Source: a virus
Length of the DNA: 55,688 nt
Strand: one strand, 5' to 3'
IMG/VR virus record: IMGVR_UViG_3300029952_000027
Location: 1 to 55,688 of that record
The translations under genes were made by a program, and so were the position numbers. Positions 8,474 through 15,721 of this stretch are shown here, one piece after another; position 1 is the first letter of the stretch; each line of letters begins with the position of its first letter. The notes below the pieces were generated by a model. The model made no database searches, was not told the DNA's origin, and saw nothing but the letters and a program-made list of their open reading frames with translations.

Positions 8474-8959
8474 ATGGGCACTGTGCTCGATACCCCCGCC
8501 AGTCCGCTCCAAATCATGAGCAGCCACCTGGCGCAAATCGCCAACGAAATCGCGCTGGATATTCTGCCGGTCGAAGACATCAAGAAGCTCTACGGCCTGG
8601 ACGACGCCGCATGGGATGCCATGCTGAAGCACCCCACTTTCGATGCTATGCTTACCGACGCCATCAAAGAATGGAACGGCGCCAGCAACGTGGAGAAGCG
8701 CATCAGGCTTAAAGCCAAAGCATCCATCGAAATGAGCTTGCTGCGGTTCCATACCGACATGAACAACCCCGACATCACCCTGGCCTCACGCACCGAAGCC
8801 CTGAAGACAATCATGAAGCTGGCTGGCATGGACCAAGCAGCGCCGGTTCAGGTTGGCGGCACAGGGGGCTGGTCCCTCCAAATCCACATTGGCAATCAGG
8901 TTGTTGGGGTGACGCCCAGCGGGCCTGCCTCACCAATTATTGAAGGTGAAGCTGCATGA
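8474..8959 (+). CDS. terS: putative terminase small subunit
   Basis: 161 residues from ATG 8474, chosen because GAGAGG lies just upstream; an upstream start at 8435 has no ribosome site. The protein is helical with KKLYGLDDAAWDAMLKHP and a segment of basic helices, resembling podophage terS/DNA-recognition proteins, and it is directly upstream of and overlaps the large terminase gene (ATGA). It likely recognises the packaging site and loads the large subunit. Assignment rests mostly on context. Confidence 0.65.
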   Translation: MGTVLDTPASPLQIMSSHLAQIANEIALDILPVEDIKKLYGLDDAAWDAMLKHPTFDAMLTDAIKEWNGASNVEKRIRLKAKASIEMSLLRFHTDMNNPDITLASRTEALKTIMKLAGMDQAAPVQVGGTGGWSLQIHIGNQVVGVTPSGPASPIIEGEAA

Positions 8960-10356
8960 TTTACACGGCACCCACCACTGTCGCTAAATTTATGCTGAAC
9001 CCCAACTTTGCCAGGTGGATCATCGGACCGCTCGGTTCCGGCAAGACGGCTGGTATCATCATGGATTTAACCAGGCATATGCGCGAACAGGAGCCAGACG
9101 CGCAAGGAGTGCGCCCCACCCGCTTCGCCGTGGTGCGTAACACTCTTCAGCAGCTTCGCCAGACGGTGCTTCCCGACATCATGACGTGGCTCGGCCCCGT
9201 CGCCCAGTTCAAATTCACGGATAGCACCATCCATTTTAATTTCCCCCTGGATGATGGCACGCGGGTAAAAAGTGAATGGCTACTGATCCCGCTCGATAGC
9301 CCCGAAGATCAAAAGCGCTTGCTCTCGCTCCAGCTTACTGGCGCATGGCTGGCCGAGTTCCGCGAATTGCCATATCAGGTGTGCGCTGCCGTCATGGGCC
9401 GCGTCGGGCGCTACCCGTCACCTGCTGTGGTCAAGCCCACCTGGCAGGGCATCGTCGGCGAGAGCAACCCCTTCTCCGAGGGCTCAGAGTGGTTCGAACA
9501 CCTGGTCATGGACCTGCCCGATGGCTGGAGCTTTTTCAAACAGCCAGGCGGCCTGTCACCAGAAGCCGAAAACCGCGAGAACCTGCCCGCCAATTATTAC
9601 GAGCGTTTGTCTGGCGGCCATTCCGACGAATGGAAAAAAGTACATATCGACGGTCTTTATGGCGACGATCTATCCGGCCAAGCCGTGTTTCGCGCCAGCT
9701 TCAACCCGCTCATCCATTGCTCGCGCAGCACGCTCACCGTAAACCCGCATCGGCCCGTCATGGTTGCTCTAGATTTTGGGCGCACACCCACGGCGCTAGT
9801 GTGCCAAGTGGACACCATAGGGCGCCTCATAGTGTTTCAGGAAATAACCTCCGTTGATATGGGTCTCGCCAAATTCATTCAAAGCCTACTCACTCCGGCA
9901 TTGCAAGGCGAGCGTTACGGCGGCAGGCGGGTGTTTGTGGTGGCGGACCCGGCGGGCAACATCAAGAGCCAAGACACTGAGAACTCGCTGTTCGACGTGC
10001 TGCGGAATAATGGCTACGTCGCCTTTCCGGCGCCAACCAACGACATATCCAGGCGGCTTACGGCGGTAGAACAGCTTCTTATCGGGCGGCGCGGCGACCA
10101 GCCGCAGGCGCTCCTTATTGATGCGCAGCACTGCCCAATGCTGGTCAAGGCGCTTCTGCACAACTATAAGTACAAACGCCGGGTTGATGGCAGCACCGAA
10201 GACAAGCCGGAAAAGCTGCATCCGTGGAGTGATTTAGCTGATTGTTTGCAATACGCCTCGCTAGGTGCCCAAATAGACGCCACAGGTAAGATCATGGCAA
10301 AATTCACAACTAAGCAAAACGTGAGGCCAAGGATACCCGCTTCGGCTTGGACCTAA
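8956..10356 (+). CDS. terL: terminase large subunit
   Basis: 466 residues. The ATPase domain has Walker A GPLGSGKT at residues 24-31 and a Walker-B-like LTGAWLAEFREL near residue 130. The nuclease domain shows the three acidic clusters of the RNase-H fold: MVALDFGRTP, VVADPAGN and a C-terminal HPWSDLADCLQY. It translocates DNA through the portal and cuts it. The gene starts within the stop of the small subunit and its stop overlaps that of the convergent gene at 10353. Confidence 0.9.
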   Translation: MIYTAPTTVAKFMLNPNFARWIIGPLGSGKTAGIIMDLTRHMREQEPDAQGVRPTRFAVVRNTLQQLRQTVLPDIMTWLGPVAQFKFTDSTIHFNFPLDDGTRVKSEWLLIPLDSPEDQKRLLSLQLTGAWLAEFRELPYQVCAAVMGRVGRYPSPAVVKPTWQGIVGESNPFSEGSEWFEHLVMDLPDGWSFFKQPGGLSPEAENRENLPANYYERLSGGHSDEWKKVHIDGLYGDDLSGQAVFRASFNPLIHCSRSTLTVNPHRPVMVALDFGRTPTALVCQVDTIGRLIVFQEITSVDMGLAKFIQSLLTPALQGERYGGRRVFVVADPAGNIKSQDTENSLFDVLRNNGYVAFPAPTNDISRRLTAVEQLLIGRRGDQPQALLIDAQHCPMLVKALLHNYKYKRRVDGSTEDKPEKLHPWSDLADCLQYASLGAQIDATGKIMAKFTTKQNVRPRIPASAWT

Positions 10357-10628
10357 GCGCGGCCCAAAAGTGTCTCAATAATACGCGCGTCAAGCAGCTT
10401 GTTGCTGATTTCTTTTGAAGTGGCAATTTGCAAATATGGCGCGCTGGCAGCGGTCTGGCGATCAATCGGCCTGAGTGGTGCTCCCAGATCGAACCGATCA
10501 ATCGCCGCGTAGATAGCCTGCCGCGACACATTGAACTTGTCAGCAATATCCGTTTTCTCATGGCCGGTGGCCAGAAGAATGCGGATGGTTTCGATGCGCA
10601 AAAGCGAAGTGTGAACAGGCAGTATCAT
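10353..10628 (-). CDS. helix-turn-helix DNA-binding protein (91 aa)
   Basis: 91 residues with a clear HTH at about residues 24-48 (HEKTDIADKFNVSRQAIYAA), of the type found in transposases, small terminases and small regulators. Last gene of the leftward cluster; it starts within the stop of the 182-residue gene (ATGA) and converges on terL. It could be a regulator or an alternative DNA-recognition (terS-like) protein; the sequence alone does not decide. Confidence 0.65.
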   Translation of the reverse strand: MILPVHTSLLRIETIRILLATGHEKTDIADKFNVSRQAIYAAIDRFDLGAPLRPIDRQTAASAPYLQIATSKEISNKLLDARIIETLLGRA

Positions 10629-11173
10629 TGCGCAGGCTTTTGCCCGATTGAGCTACCAACCTTAGCAGCTTCCCAGTCCTCCGCAAGTTTATCGAAGTGG
10701 TTTGGAAGTGCAGGTGCGGTTTCCCCCAGCTTGGCGTAGTCCACACCAACCGCGTTTTGCAGTGTGCTCGTGCTCGTCATCTCGTCGGCGTTATTGCCGG
10801 TGGCGCGCGCCATGTTCGTTTCGACTTTGGGAGTTGTAACCGGCACGAGAGAGGGACCCGCTACCTGCTCAAATAGGTTCGGGGCTTCAAGCGCCACCAG
10901 CAGCCGCAAGGCTTCCACCAAATGGGCCATTTCCATACGAGCGATGCGCCCGGCCACGGAGGAAAAACCAGTGAATTGCTTGAGTGCGTCCGAGGTCGCA
11001 TTCGCCATAGCCGCGTGCACCGCGCCAAGTGCCGCACCAGCGACGGGTGCGGCATAAATCTCGGTCGCTTTGGCGTAAATCTGTTTTGCCACTTTGAGCA
11101 CATCGGCGCCCACGTCCTCGCCGTCCACGGCGTAGAGCTTGTCGATGCGTTGTTTCAGCCATGAAAGTATCAT
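10625..11173 (-). CDS. hypothetical helical protein (182 aa)
   Basis: 182 residues, Ala-rich and helical in the first 110, with a polar Thr/Asn-rich linker and an acidic end. Start and stop overlap neighbours by 4 bases on each side, so it is translationally coupled within the leftward cluster. No recognisable family. Confidence 0.6.
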   Translation of the reverse strand: MILSWLKQRIDKLYAVDGEDVGADVLKVAKQIYAKATEIYAAPVAGAALGAVHAAMANATSDALKQFTGFSSVAGRIARMEMAHLVEALRLLVALEAPNLFEQVAGPSLVPVTTPKVETNMARATGNNADEMTSTSTLQNAVGVDYAKLGETAPALPNHFDKLAEDWEAAKVGSSIGQKPAQ

Positions 11174-11442
11174 TGTGCTTTTCCTTTTGTTTTGGTTGGG
11201 GTGATTTTGTCTTGGGGGTTTGCTGCGGCTGGCGCTTCAAAGATGTTGGGCACAGCTTCGTAGACGCGCTTTATGCGCACCAACTCATCGATAATGTCCG
11301 ACATCACGGCGCGGGGAGATGCGTTATCCACGTTTATGTTGGGGGCGTGGTACAGCACCGTTGCAACACCGACCGCCCTGGCGATCAGGGTGTTCAGGCG
11401 CCGGATATGGTCATCATTGGTTTCGGGCAGCGGTTGGGGCAT
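11170..11442 (-). CDS. hypothetical protein (90 aa)
   Basis: 90 residues from ATG 11442 (MPQPLPETNDDHIRRL), which has a GAGTG ribosome-site-like run upstream. The frame is open to an ATG at 11517 but the added residues look unlike protein and lack a ribosome site. Helical core, Pro/Lys-rich tail. It overlaps the next gene by 4 bases. Function unknown. Confidence 0.55.
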   Translation of the reverse strand: MPQPLPETNDDHIRRLNTLIARAVGVATVLYHAPNINVDNASPRAVMSDIIDELVRIKRVYEAVPNIFEAPAAANPQDKITPTKTKGKAQ

Positions 11443-11592
11443 GGCACTCACTCTGGCGCTGGTTGGCAGGTTTGTCAACAGGAAGGTTGCACCGCAAAGG
11501 GTTGTTGCATTACCCAAAATTTATGCTATATGTAGTGCGGGGTTGTCCTTGGATGGTCCTGCCGTACGTTTGGTTTTCCTCCCTGAACTTGG

Positions 11593-11622
11593 CGGCTCTG
11601 GCTTAAGCCAGAGCCGTTTTTT
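11593..11622 (+). terminator. rho-independent terminator, rightward
   Basis: Perfect 10-bp stem CGGCTCTGGC / GCCAGAGCCG with a TTAA loop, followed by TTTTTTC. The T-run is on the plus strand, so it stops rightward transcription, presumably from the terminase operon after crossing the convergent cluster antisense. The loop also contains the stop codon of the leftward gene at 11603. Confidence 0.75.
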
Positions 11623-11821
11623 CTTTGGGCTTGCGGCTGCCCATCTTCTGGCCATGCCCCACAAACAGCACTTCCTTGACGTGCTTGCTCCAGCACAGCC
11701 TGCAGGTGGCGCAGCAGGCTGTTTTGTCGGTGCTGGTCGGGCACAGCACCGTAGTGGGGGAAGTATCCTGCGGCGTCGGCTGGGGGTTTTTATAGTTAAG
11801 GGGCGGTGCCGTGGGTTTCAT
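11603..11821 (-). CDS. small Cys-rich protein (72 aa)
   Basis: 72 residues. The C-terminal half has a cysteine cluster (ACCATCRLCWSKHVKEVLF) followed by FVGHGQKMGSRKPK, which looks like a small zinc-binding knuckle. The N-terminus is Pro/Thr-rich and disordered. It overlaps the upstream gene by 4 bases (ATGA), and its stop falls inside the loop of a terminator hairpin. Role unknown; small zinc proteins of phages often bind host polymerase or DNA. Confidence 0.6.
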   Translation of the reverse strand: MKPTAPPLNYKNPQPTPQDTSPTTVLCPTSTDKTACCATCRLCWSKHVKEVLFVGHGQKMGSRKPKEKTALA

Positions 11822-12045
11822 TTGTTTATTTCCCGCATCATGAAGTGCTTGCGCCCGTGCTCGTCAGGGCATGGTTTAGCCGTGTCACAGTGCAGCACGT
11901 AGCTGCGGCCCGCTGGCTCATTGAAGTTCATCCGCAGGTGAAGCGCATCTCGCTCCATGCCGCCGGGCACACAGCACAGCAATATGGTTGGTGATAAATA
12001 TTGGTATCCAATGGTGAATTCTTCCTCGAACTGGCCCTGCTCCAC
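11818..12045 (-). CDS. hypothetical protein, GTG start (75 aa)
   Basis: 75 residues; the start is GTG at 12045, overlapping the upstream stop as TAGTG. The sequence is well mixed, with HCDTAKPCPDEHGRKHFMM at the C-terminus (two Cys and two His that could bind metal). Part of the tightly overlapping leftward cluster. No family recognised. Confidence 0.55.
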   Translation of the reverse strand: MEQGQFEEEFTIGYQYLSPTILLCCVPGGMERDALHLRMNFNEPAGRSYVLHCDTAKPCPDEHGRKHFMMREINK

Positions 12046-12248
12046 TACACCGATGCCCCGGCTTCCGCCCCCGCGTATTCTTCTACTTTGCGTTTAAGCT
12101 CTGTTATCTCGTGCTGCTGGAGCACAATAAGCTGCTGCACTAAAATAAGGTCAATGTGCATCGAATGGTCACGCAGTGTGGGGTGGTTGCGGTCGTTGAT
12201 CCGTAGGTTTATGCGCCCGAGAAGCGATGCGATCTGGTTGCTGGTCAT
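12045..12248 (-). CDS. small coiled-coil hypothetical protein (67 aa)
   Basis: 67 residues from ATG 12248, which overlaps the upstream stop (ATGA); the longer frame from 12431 is a shadow of the upstream gene. The C-terminal half is a probable coiled coil (LQQHEITELKRKVEEY). Function unknown. Confidence 0.55.
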   Translation of the reverse strand: MTSNQIASLLGRINLRINDRNHPTLRDHSMHIDLILVQQLIVLQQHEITELKRKVEEYAGAEAGASV

Positions 12249-12427
12249 TGGGCTTTTCCTTGAGCGGGTGTTTTTTGGGTCTGGGTGGCATTCGTGCCGA
12301 TGGGCAGAGCAGCGATGAACTTCCGGTCGCGCTCGGCCTTGGCACCGCGCCAGCCGTCTTGTAGCGCCTCTGCGATGCGGGTGTGAAAGGATTTTAATTC
12401 GGGTTGAGGGAGAATTTTTAAGGGCAT
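12245..12427 (-). CDS. small basic hypothetical protein (60 aa)
   Basis: 60 residues, basic and helical (AEALQDGWRGAKAERDRKF). First gene of the leftward small-gene cluster, about 63 bp downstream of a good sigma70-like promoter on the same strand. The amino-terminal LKSFHTRIAEAL segment may be amphipathic. No family recognised. Confidence 0.55.
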   Translation of the reverse strand: MPLKILPQPELKSFHTRIAEALQDGWRGAKAERDRKFIAALPIGTNATQTQKTPAQGKAQ

Positions 12428-12489
12428 GCACTGAAGCTTTCTTTTGTTTGTGTGGGAAGTTTCAAAGGTTGCCGTGGTGTCATGAGTGG

Positions 12490-12518
12490 AGTGTAATGTG
12501 ACTGCTTCCGGTTGTCAA
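12490..12518 (-). promoter_or_regulatory. sigma70-type promoter for the leftward small-gene cluster
   Basis: On the minus strand TTGACA (12518..12513), a 17-bp spacer and TACACT (12495..12490). The -35 box is perfect, the -10 has 4/6 matches. It lies in the gap upstream of the 60-residue gene and points into the cluster that runs to 10353. Confidence 0.5.
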
Positions 12519-12555
12519 ACTATTTTTTCGTGGTTCCGTATGTGGCTGCTCTAAA

Positions 12556-12603
12556 GGCCGGGCCGGGGGGTGGTGGCGTGTCCAGCTACCCCCCGGCCCG
12601 GCC
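12556..12603. repeat. GC-rich 16-bp perfect inverted repeat (hairpin)
   Basis: GGCCGGGCCGGGGGGT (12556-12571) and its exact complement (12588-12603) flank a 16-base loop. It has no T-run, so it is not a simple terminator. It abuts the perfect palindrome at 12605 and sits between two divergent transcription units. Confidence 0.8.
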
Positions 12604-12604
12604 G

Positions 12605-12622
12605 GTTACTCCGCGGAGTAAC
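12605..12622. repeat. 18-bp palindrome TTACTC-N4-GAGTAA (site 2, intergenic)
   Basis: GTTACTCCGCGGAGTAAC, a perfect 18-bp palindrome and the most symmetrical copy of the family. It lies two bases after the large GC-rich hairpin in the divergent intergenic region. Confidence 0.9.
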
Positions 12623-12670
12623 GATCAACCACGCAAAAACAAACGCAGTTAACTAGACCATCCCTTAGTA

Positions 12671-12693
12671 GGGGAGCAACCATGCGGCTCCCC
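12671..12693 (+). promoter_or_regulatory. leader hairpin of the 12725 gene
   Basis: GGGGAGC (12671-12677) pairs with GCTCCCC (12687-12693) about 30 bases before the start codon. Probably a 5' UTR stem that stabilises or regulates the mRNA. Confidence 0.4.
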
Positions 12694-12724
12694 CGCTCTT
12701 AAACAACCGAATAGGATTATCATC

Positions 12725-13510
12725 ATGACACAAGTTACCGACTTGATTGATTACGCGCGCGCGCAAGGCGTTGCGTTTTTCCAGGGCAAAATCGCCACGG
12801 GGAATGACTTGAATAGCGCGCGAGTGCTGGCCATTGTTCCGGCCATCAAAGCCATCGAGGCGCAAGAAATTGAGTTTACCACCGAATTGCCCGGCCTTAT
12901 CACGCGGGCATACATTGACGGCACGCAAGCAACCGTGAGTGACGCCAGCATGTCGTCCGCTATCTCGAAAACCGCAAGGTTTCTCAAGGCGGCCGATATT
13001 GGTTTTGCATGGCCAACCATTGAAATGGTTGGCGCCGTCATTCGCGAAACGAATGACAAGGCGGCGCGTGACGTCATGGCCAAGCGCGCGTTTGAAAAGC
13101 TTCTGACCCTCATGGGTGAAGTCATCGCACGCAAAGCCATGCCGCCGCGCGAAGTCATCTTGGCGACGCTTAACCCGCAAGCGGTTGATCCATCCAAGAA
13201 TGAAAAGCTTGCTGCGCTTTTCAGCAAGCTTGGAAAGCTTGCGAAAGAAACCGCCACCATGGACATGAACCGATACAGCGCCATGGCGGTGGAGGGTTTG
13301 CGGTATGAGCGGCTCGCAGGCGAGCATAAAGCACTTGCGGCACGTGAAGCCGAGCACGCCAAGCCGGCGGCGCCTATAGAAGCTGTTACTCCACAGAGTA
13401 ATGAGCCGGTAAGCATGCCACAAGCCTGCGCGGAAGCACGCGGCTTAGTACACGAGGAAGTGGTCGAAACCACGGAACAAGATGGCGTGGATATGATCCT
13501 TGCAGCGTAA
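12725..13510 (+). CDS. hypothetical protein in a solo transcription unit (261 aa)
   Basis: 261 residues, mostly helical, no recognised domain. Residues ~1-190 look globular; a Pro/Ala linker (~205-225) contains VTPQSN, encoded by a copy of the dispersed palindrome, before an acidic C-terminus. The ribosome site is AGGA. The gene stands alone between a long structured leader and a run of hairpins ending in a strong terminator, unlike the packed operons either side, suggesting independent and probably early or high expression. An early host-takeover or regulatory protein is conceivable but unsupported. Confidence 0.7.
   Translation: MTQVTDLIDYARAQGVAFFQGKIATGNDLNSARVLAIVPAIKAIEAQEIEFTTELPGLITRAYIDGTQATVSDASMSSAISKTARFLKAADIGFAWPTIEMVGAVIRETNDKAARDVMAKRAFEKLLTLMGEVIARKAMPPREVILATLNPQAVDPSKNEKLAALFSKLGKLAKETATMDMNRYSAMAVEGLRYERLAGEHKALAAREAEHAKPAAPIEAVTPQSNEPVSMPQACAEARGLVHEEVVETTEQDGVDMILAA
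13385..13402. repeat. 18-bp palindrome TTACTC-N4-GAGTAA (site 3, inside 12725 gene)
   Basis: GTTACTCCACAGAGTAAT, read on the coding strand as V-T-P-Q-S-N in the linker of the 261-residue protein. Confidence 0.85.
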
Positions 13511-13545
13511 CTCTATGAGTTTTCGTTTTAAGCCCAAGCAAGCCC

Positions 13546-13571
13546 CTACACCGCGCCGTAGCGCGGTGTAG
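13546..13571 (+). repeat. 11-bp perfect hairpin after the 12725 gene
   Basis: CTACACCGCGC / GCGCGGTGTAG around the loop CGTA, 35 bases after the stop. No T-run. First of three stacked hairpins ending in a terminator. Confidence 0.7.
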
Positions 13572-13589
13572 GTTGAGCTAATCTTATAT

Positions 13590-13664
13590 TTGGTTTTGTT
13601 TTACGCCGCTGGCATCGCGCTTACGGCAACTGTTATAGGCCTCTTTGCAGGCCTATTCCGCTAG
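13590..13664 (+). CDS. possible 24-aa hydrophobic peptide
   Basis: A short frame with TTG start gives a peptide that is one membrane span (YAAGIALTATVIGLFAGLF) ending in Arg and stopping 12 bases before the terminator hairpin. No convincing ribosome site or ATG, so the start is uncertain and the region could instead be structured RNA: part of the frame is a perfect hairpin at 13635-13656. Reported because composition and position are suggestive. Confidence 0.3.
   Translation: MVLFYAAGIALTATVIGLFAGLFR
13635..13656 (+). repeat. 8-bp hairpin ATAGGCCT / AGGCCTAT
   Basis: Perfect stem around CTTTGC, between the 11-bp hairpin and the terminator. May form part of a structured 3' UTR or small RNA. 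Confidence 0.5.
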
Positions 13665-13670
13665 TGGTGC

Positions 13671-13705
13671 AAAAAACCCCGTGGCTCGACGCCACGGGGT
13701 TTTTT
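13671..13705 (+). terminator. strong (bidirectional) rho-independent terminator
   Basis: AAAAAA, then stem CCCCGTGGC / GCCACGGGG around TCGAC, then TTTTTT. The A-run and T-run on both sides allow it to act on either strand. It closes the 12725 transcript. Confidence 0.9.
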
Positions 13706-13761
13706 GCGCTTATTTTTCGCGCCATCTCACGTGCGCCATAAGTAAATAACTACACTTGTGT

Positions 13762-13811
13762 TTATTCAACCATCGCGACCCGCCGCATATGGCAACCCGA
13801 TGGTTGAATAA
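13762..13811. repeat. 14-bp inverted repeat TTATTCAACCATCG
   Basis: TTATTCAACCATCG (13762-13775) and its exact complement (13798-13811) separated by 22 bases. No gene covers it. Confidence 0.75.
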
Positions 13812-13889
13812 CTGCACGCTAATAAGCATGATGTGGTCTTTTACATTGTAAATCAGGCTGATTGCGCCGCAAATAAACTGTGGCTGTTT

Positions 13890-13913
13890 GCGTGGTTATT
13901 ATAATAACCACGC
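13890..13913. repeat. perfect 24-bp palindrome
   Basis: Arms GCGTGGTTATTA and TAATAACCACGC meet without a spacer. Perfect two-fold symmetry of this length suggests a dimeric protein site or cruciform. Confidence 0.8.
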
Positions 13914-14227
13914 GAATATATTTTGAACATTATCGCGTGTTTTTGCCCGTTTTTTGGTTAGTGGGGCAGGGGTACAGGCGAGATCACTAGGCAGTTGGCG
14001 GCACTTTATCTGTCACAAGTAAATTACTACGTGTTTAAGCTATTGATTTCTTAGTGAGTTTTTTGGTTTAGATATATCAATGGCAAAACCGCTGGTGAGT
14101 TTTCGGCAGTTGTTGTTTAACTTATAACTTATTGATTTCTTATATATATTTTATTGAATTGTTAGTTTACACTGTACATTTTTATATTGGTTTAGATTTG
14201 GCTAGCTACGCGTTTAAAAAAAATAAT

Positions 14228-14275
14228 TTGACATACGGGGGGTATAGGTATATGGGGGGTATGTTAATTTATTTT
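14228..14275 (+). promoter_or_regulatory. possible early promoter/operator
   Basis: TTGACA at 14228-14233 is followed by GGGGGGTAT repeated twice 17-18 bases apart and an AT-rich tract, about 115-160 bases before the first gene of the rightward operon. No -10 box is clean at the usual spacing, so only a possible regulated promoter. Confidence 0.3.
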
Positions 14276-14388
14276 TTATAAAAAAGGTCTCGTGTACCTA
14301 AAACCAAAAAATAACCGCTAAACCACGCAATACGCAGCAATTTCAACGTCTTACACTGGCGTTTTCACAGCCCGAAAGTACCCCTCCC

Positions 14389-14958
14389 ATGCAAAAACCA
14401 GACTACGCGCAATACCTCGCCGATATGTCAGCACTAGATGGCCAAAAGGCTGAGTGGCATAAGCAATACCTCGCCGATATGTCAGCACTGGGCGCCCAAA
14501 AAACCGAGCGGCAACGCCGTTACACTGCCGAACTTGCAGCCTATAGGCTATCCCAACCCACGGCGGCGGAAACCCAGCAGGACAAGCAGGCTGCAACACT
14601 CGCACGCTTGGCATGGCTGAAAAAAGACGCCGCACGCATAGACGACGCGCGTGCCGCACTCACTGCGAGCCCAGACCCTCAATCCACGCTGCGGCTTTCC
14701 GCCCTCAATAGCGAGCGGAAGAGTACCCAAAAGCGCATTGACGCGATAGAGCGCAAGATAGAGCGCGAAAACCCTGCACTCGTTAACGCGCTGACTGGGC
14801 GCGCCACACTGGAAGGCGAAGTGGGCGGCCTCCTCGCCGAGATTATGAAAGCGCAAGCCGCGTTCTCTGCCGATGAGCTTAAACACCTCGCATGGTATCA
14901 GACCAAAAAAGCGCGGTATATTGAGCTTGTCAACCACCTTACGGGGTCGGAGCCGTGA
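14389..14958 (+). CDS. coiled-coil protein with N-terminal duplication (189 aa)
   Basis: 189 residues, almost entirely helical and charged. Residues ~8-25 and ~26-43 are tandem copies of an 18-residue unit (QYLADMSAL...), encoded by a 27-bp identical stretch at 14409 and 14463. The rest resembles a coiled coil (SERKSTQKRIDAIERKIERE). First gene of the long rightward operon; no clear ribosome site precedes the ATG. No family recognised. Confidence 0.6.
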   Translation: MQKPDYAQYLADMSALDGQKAEWHKQYLADMSALGAQKTERQRRYTAELAAYRLSQPTAAETQQDKQAATLARLAWLKKDAARIDDARAALTASPDPQSTLRLSALNSERKSTQKRIDAIERKIERENPALVNALTGRATLEGEVGGLLAEIMKAQAAFSADELKHLAWYQTKKARYIELVNHLTGSEP

Positions 14959-15704
14959 CCCGCCTATCTCGTAAATTCCGCTTCCCGGCCAAGTCATCCT
15001 ATCTGGCCAAGCGCCAGCTTTTGGAGGCTGCCGGGTGGCGCTGCCACCCAGACATGCCGCCCAACCACCACTATGCCGCTGCAATGGCATTAAAAGGGCT
15101 GTGTGAAGCATCTGGGCTGCCGTTCACCAGTTACCGCTTATCCCGCGTGCTTCGTATAAACGAGGACACCGCTATGGAACTGATGGCGCGCCACACCGCG
15201 TTCCGGGCTGCTTATGGTGAACTGGCGGCATCGCGGTGGGGACTGCTGCGCGCAGAGAAAGAAATAACTTCCTTCGCCGAGCAGATTGCGCCGCTCAGAA
15301 TACCCACGCCAAAGCAATTATGGTTACTCTACGGAGTAATTCAGCACAGATGCCTGTGGAGCGCCGCTGAAGCGGCCGATTTAATGGCGAATTACATCCA
15401 GCGTGCGCTTCTGGCGCAGCGCGAACGCCTCGCCAGCACATGGTGGACCAAGCACGACACCATTGAAGACGACTACCTCACGATCGCCGCGCTGATACTA
15501 CGCGAGGGCGCCGCCAGGGAGCATTACGAGCTACCCATGCCGGGCGAACCGGCGCAGTGCTTCAATGGCGTGGGGTTTTTTATTGATGAGCGGCCCTTCC
15601 CGGCGCTGAAGGATCATTTGGTGGCACTGGGGCGTAATTTAGGCGCGGGCGTTAAGCTCACGCTGCAACCGGATGTGCTGGAGATTGTCTCCACGCGCGT
15701 GTGA
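14955..15704 (+). CDS. hypothetical protein, GTG start (249 aa)
   Basis: 249 residues from GTG 14955, overlapping the upstream stop by four bases. Mixed helix/strand sequence with many Trp and His and no known motif. Near residue 125 the stretch LLYGVI is encoded by a copy of the dispersed palindrome, in a different frame and opposite orientation from the VTPQSN copies. Confidence 0.6.
   Translation: MTRLSRKFRFPAKSSYLAKRQLLEAAGWRCHPDMPPNHHYAAAMALKGLCEASGLPFTSYRLSRVLRINEDTAMELMARHTAFRAAYGELAASRWGLLRAEKEITSFAEQIAPLRIPTPKQLWLLYGVIQHRCLWSAAEAADLMANYIQRALLAQRERLASTWWTKHDTIEDDYLTIAALILREGAAREHYELPMPGEPAQCFNGVGFFIDERPFPALKDHLVALGRNLGAGVKLTLQPDVLEIVSTRV
15323..15340. repeat. 18-bp palindrome TTACTC-N4-GAGTAA (site 4, inside 14955 gene)
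   Basis: GTTACTCTACGGAGTAAT; here the coding frame reads L-L-Y-G-V-I, so conservation is at DNA rather than peptide level. Confidence 0.85.
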
Positions 15705-15721
15705 AACAGAGGGGAATAACC

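Larger units (their letters stand above)
13706..14388. other. AT-rich palindromic non-coding region, candidate origin / early promoter region
   Basis: About 680 bp with no convincing gene, clearly more AT-rich than the coding DNA. It holds a 14-bp inverted repeat (13762-13811), a perfect 24-bp palindrome (13890-13913), a 13-bp direct repeat TATTGATTTCTTA at 14041 and 14130, long A/T runs, and near the right end TTGACA (14228) followed by two copies of GGGGGGTAT. Such structure upstream of the early/replication operon suits an origin or promoter/operator region; this is inference. Confidence 0.5.

Noticed and set aside
12661-13473. Two long minus-strand frames opposite the 12725 gene
   Set aside because: No ribosome sites, shadow composition; the plus-strand gene has leader, AGGA site and terminator.
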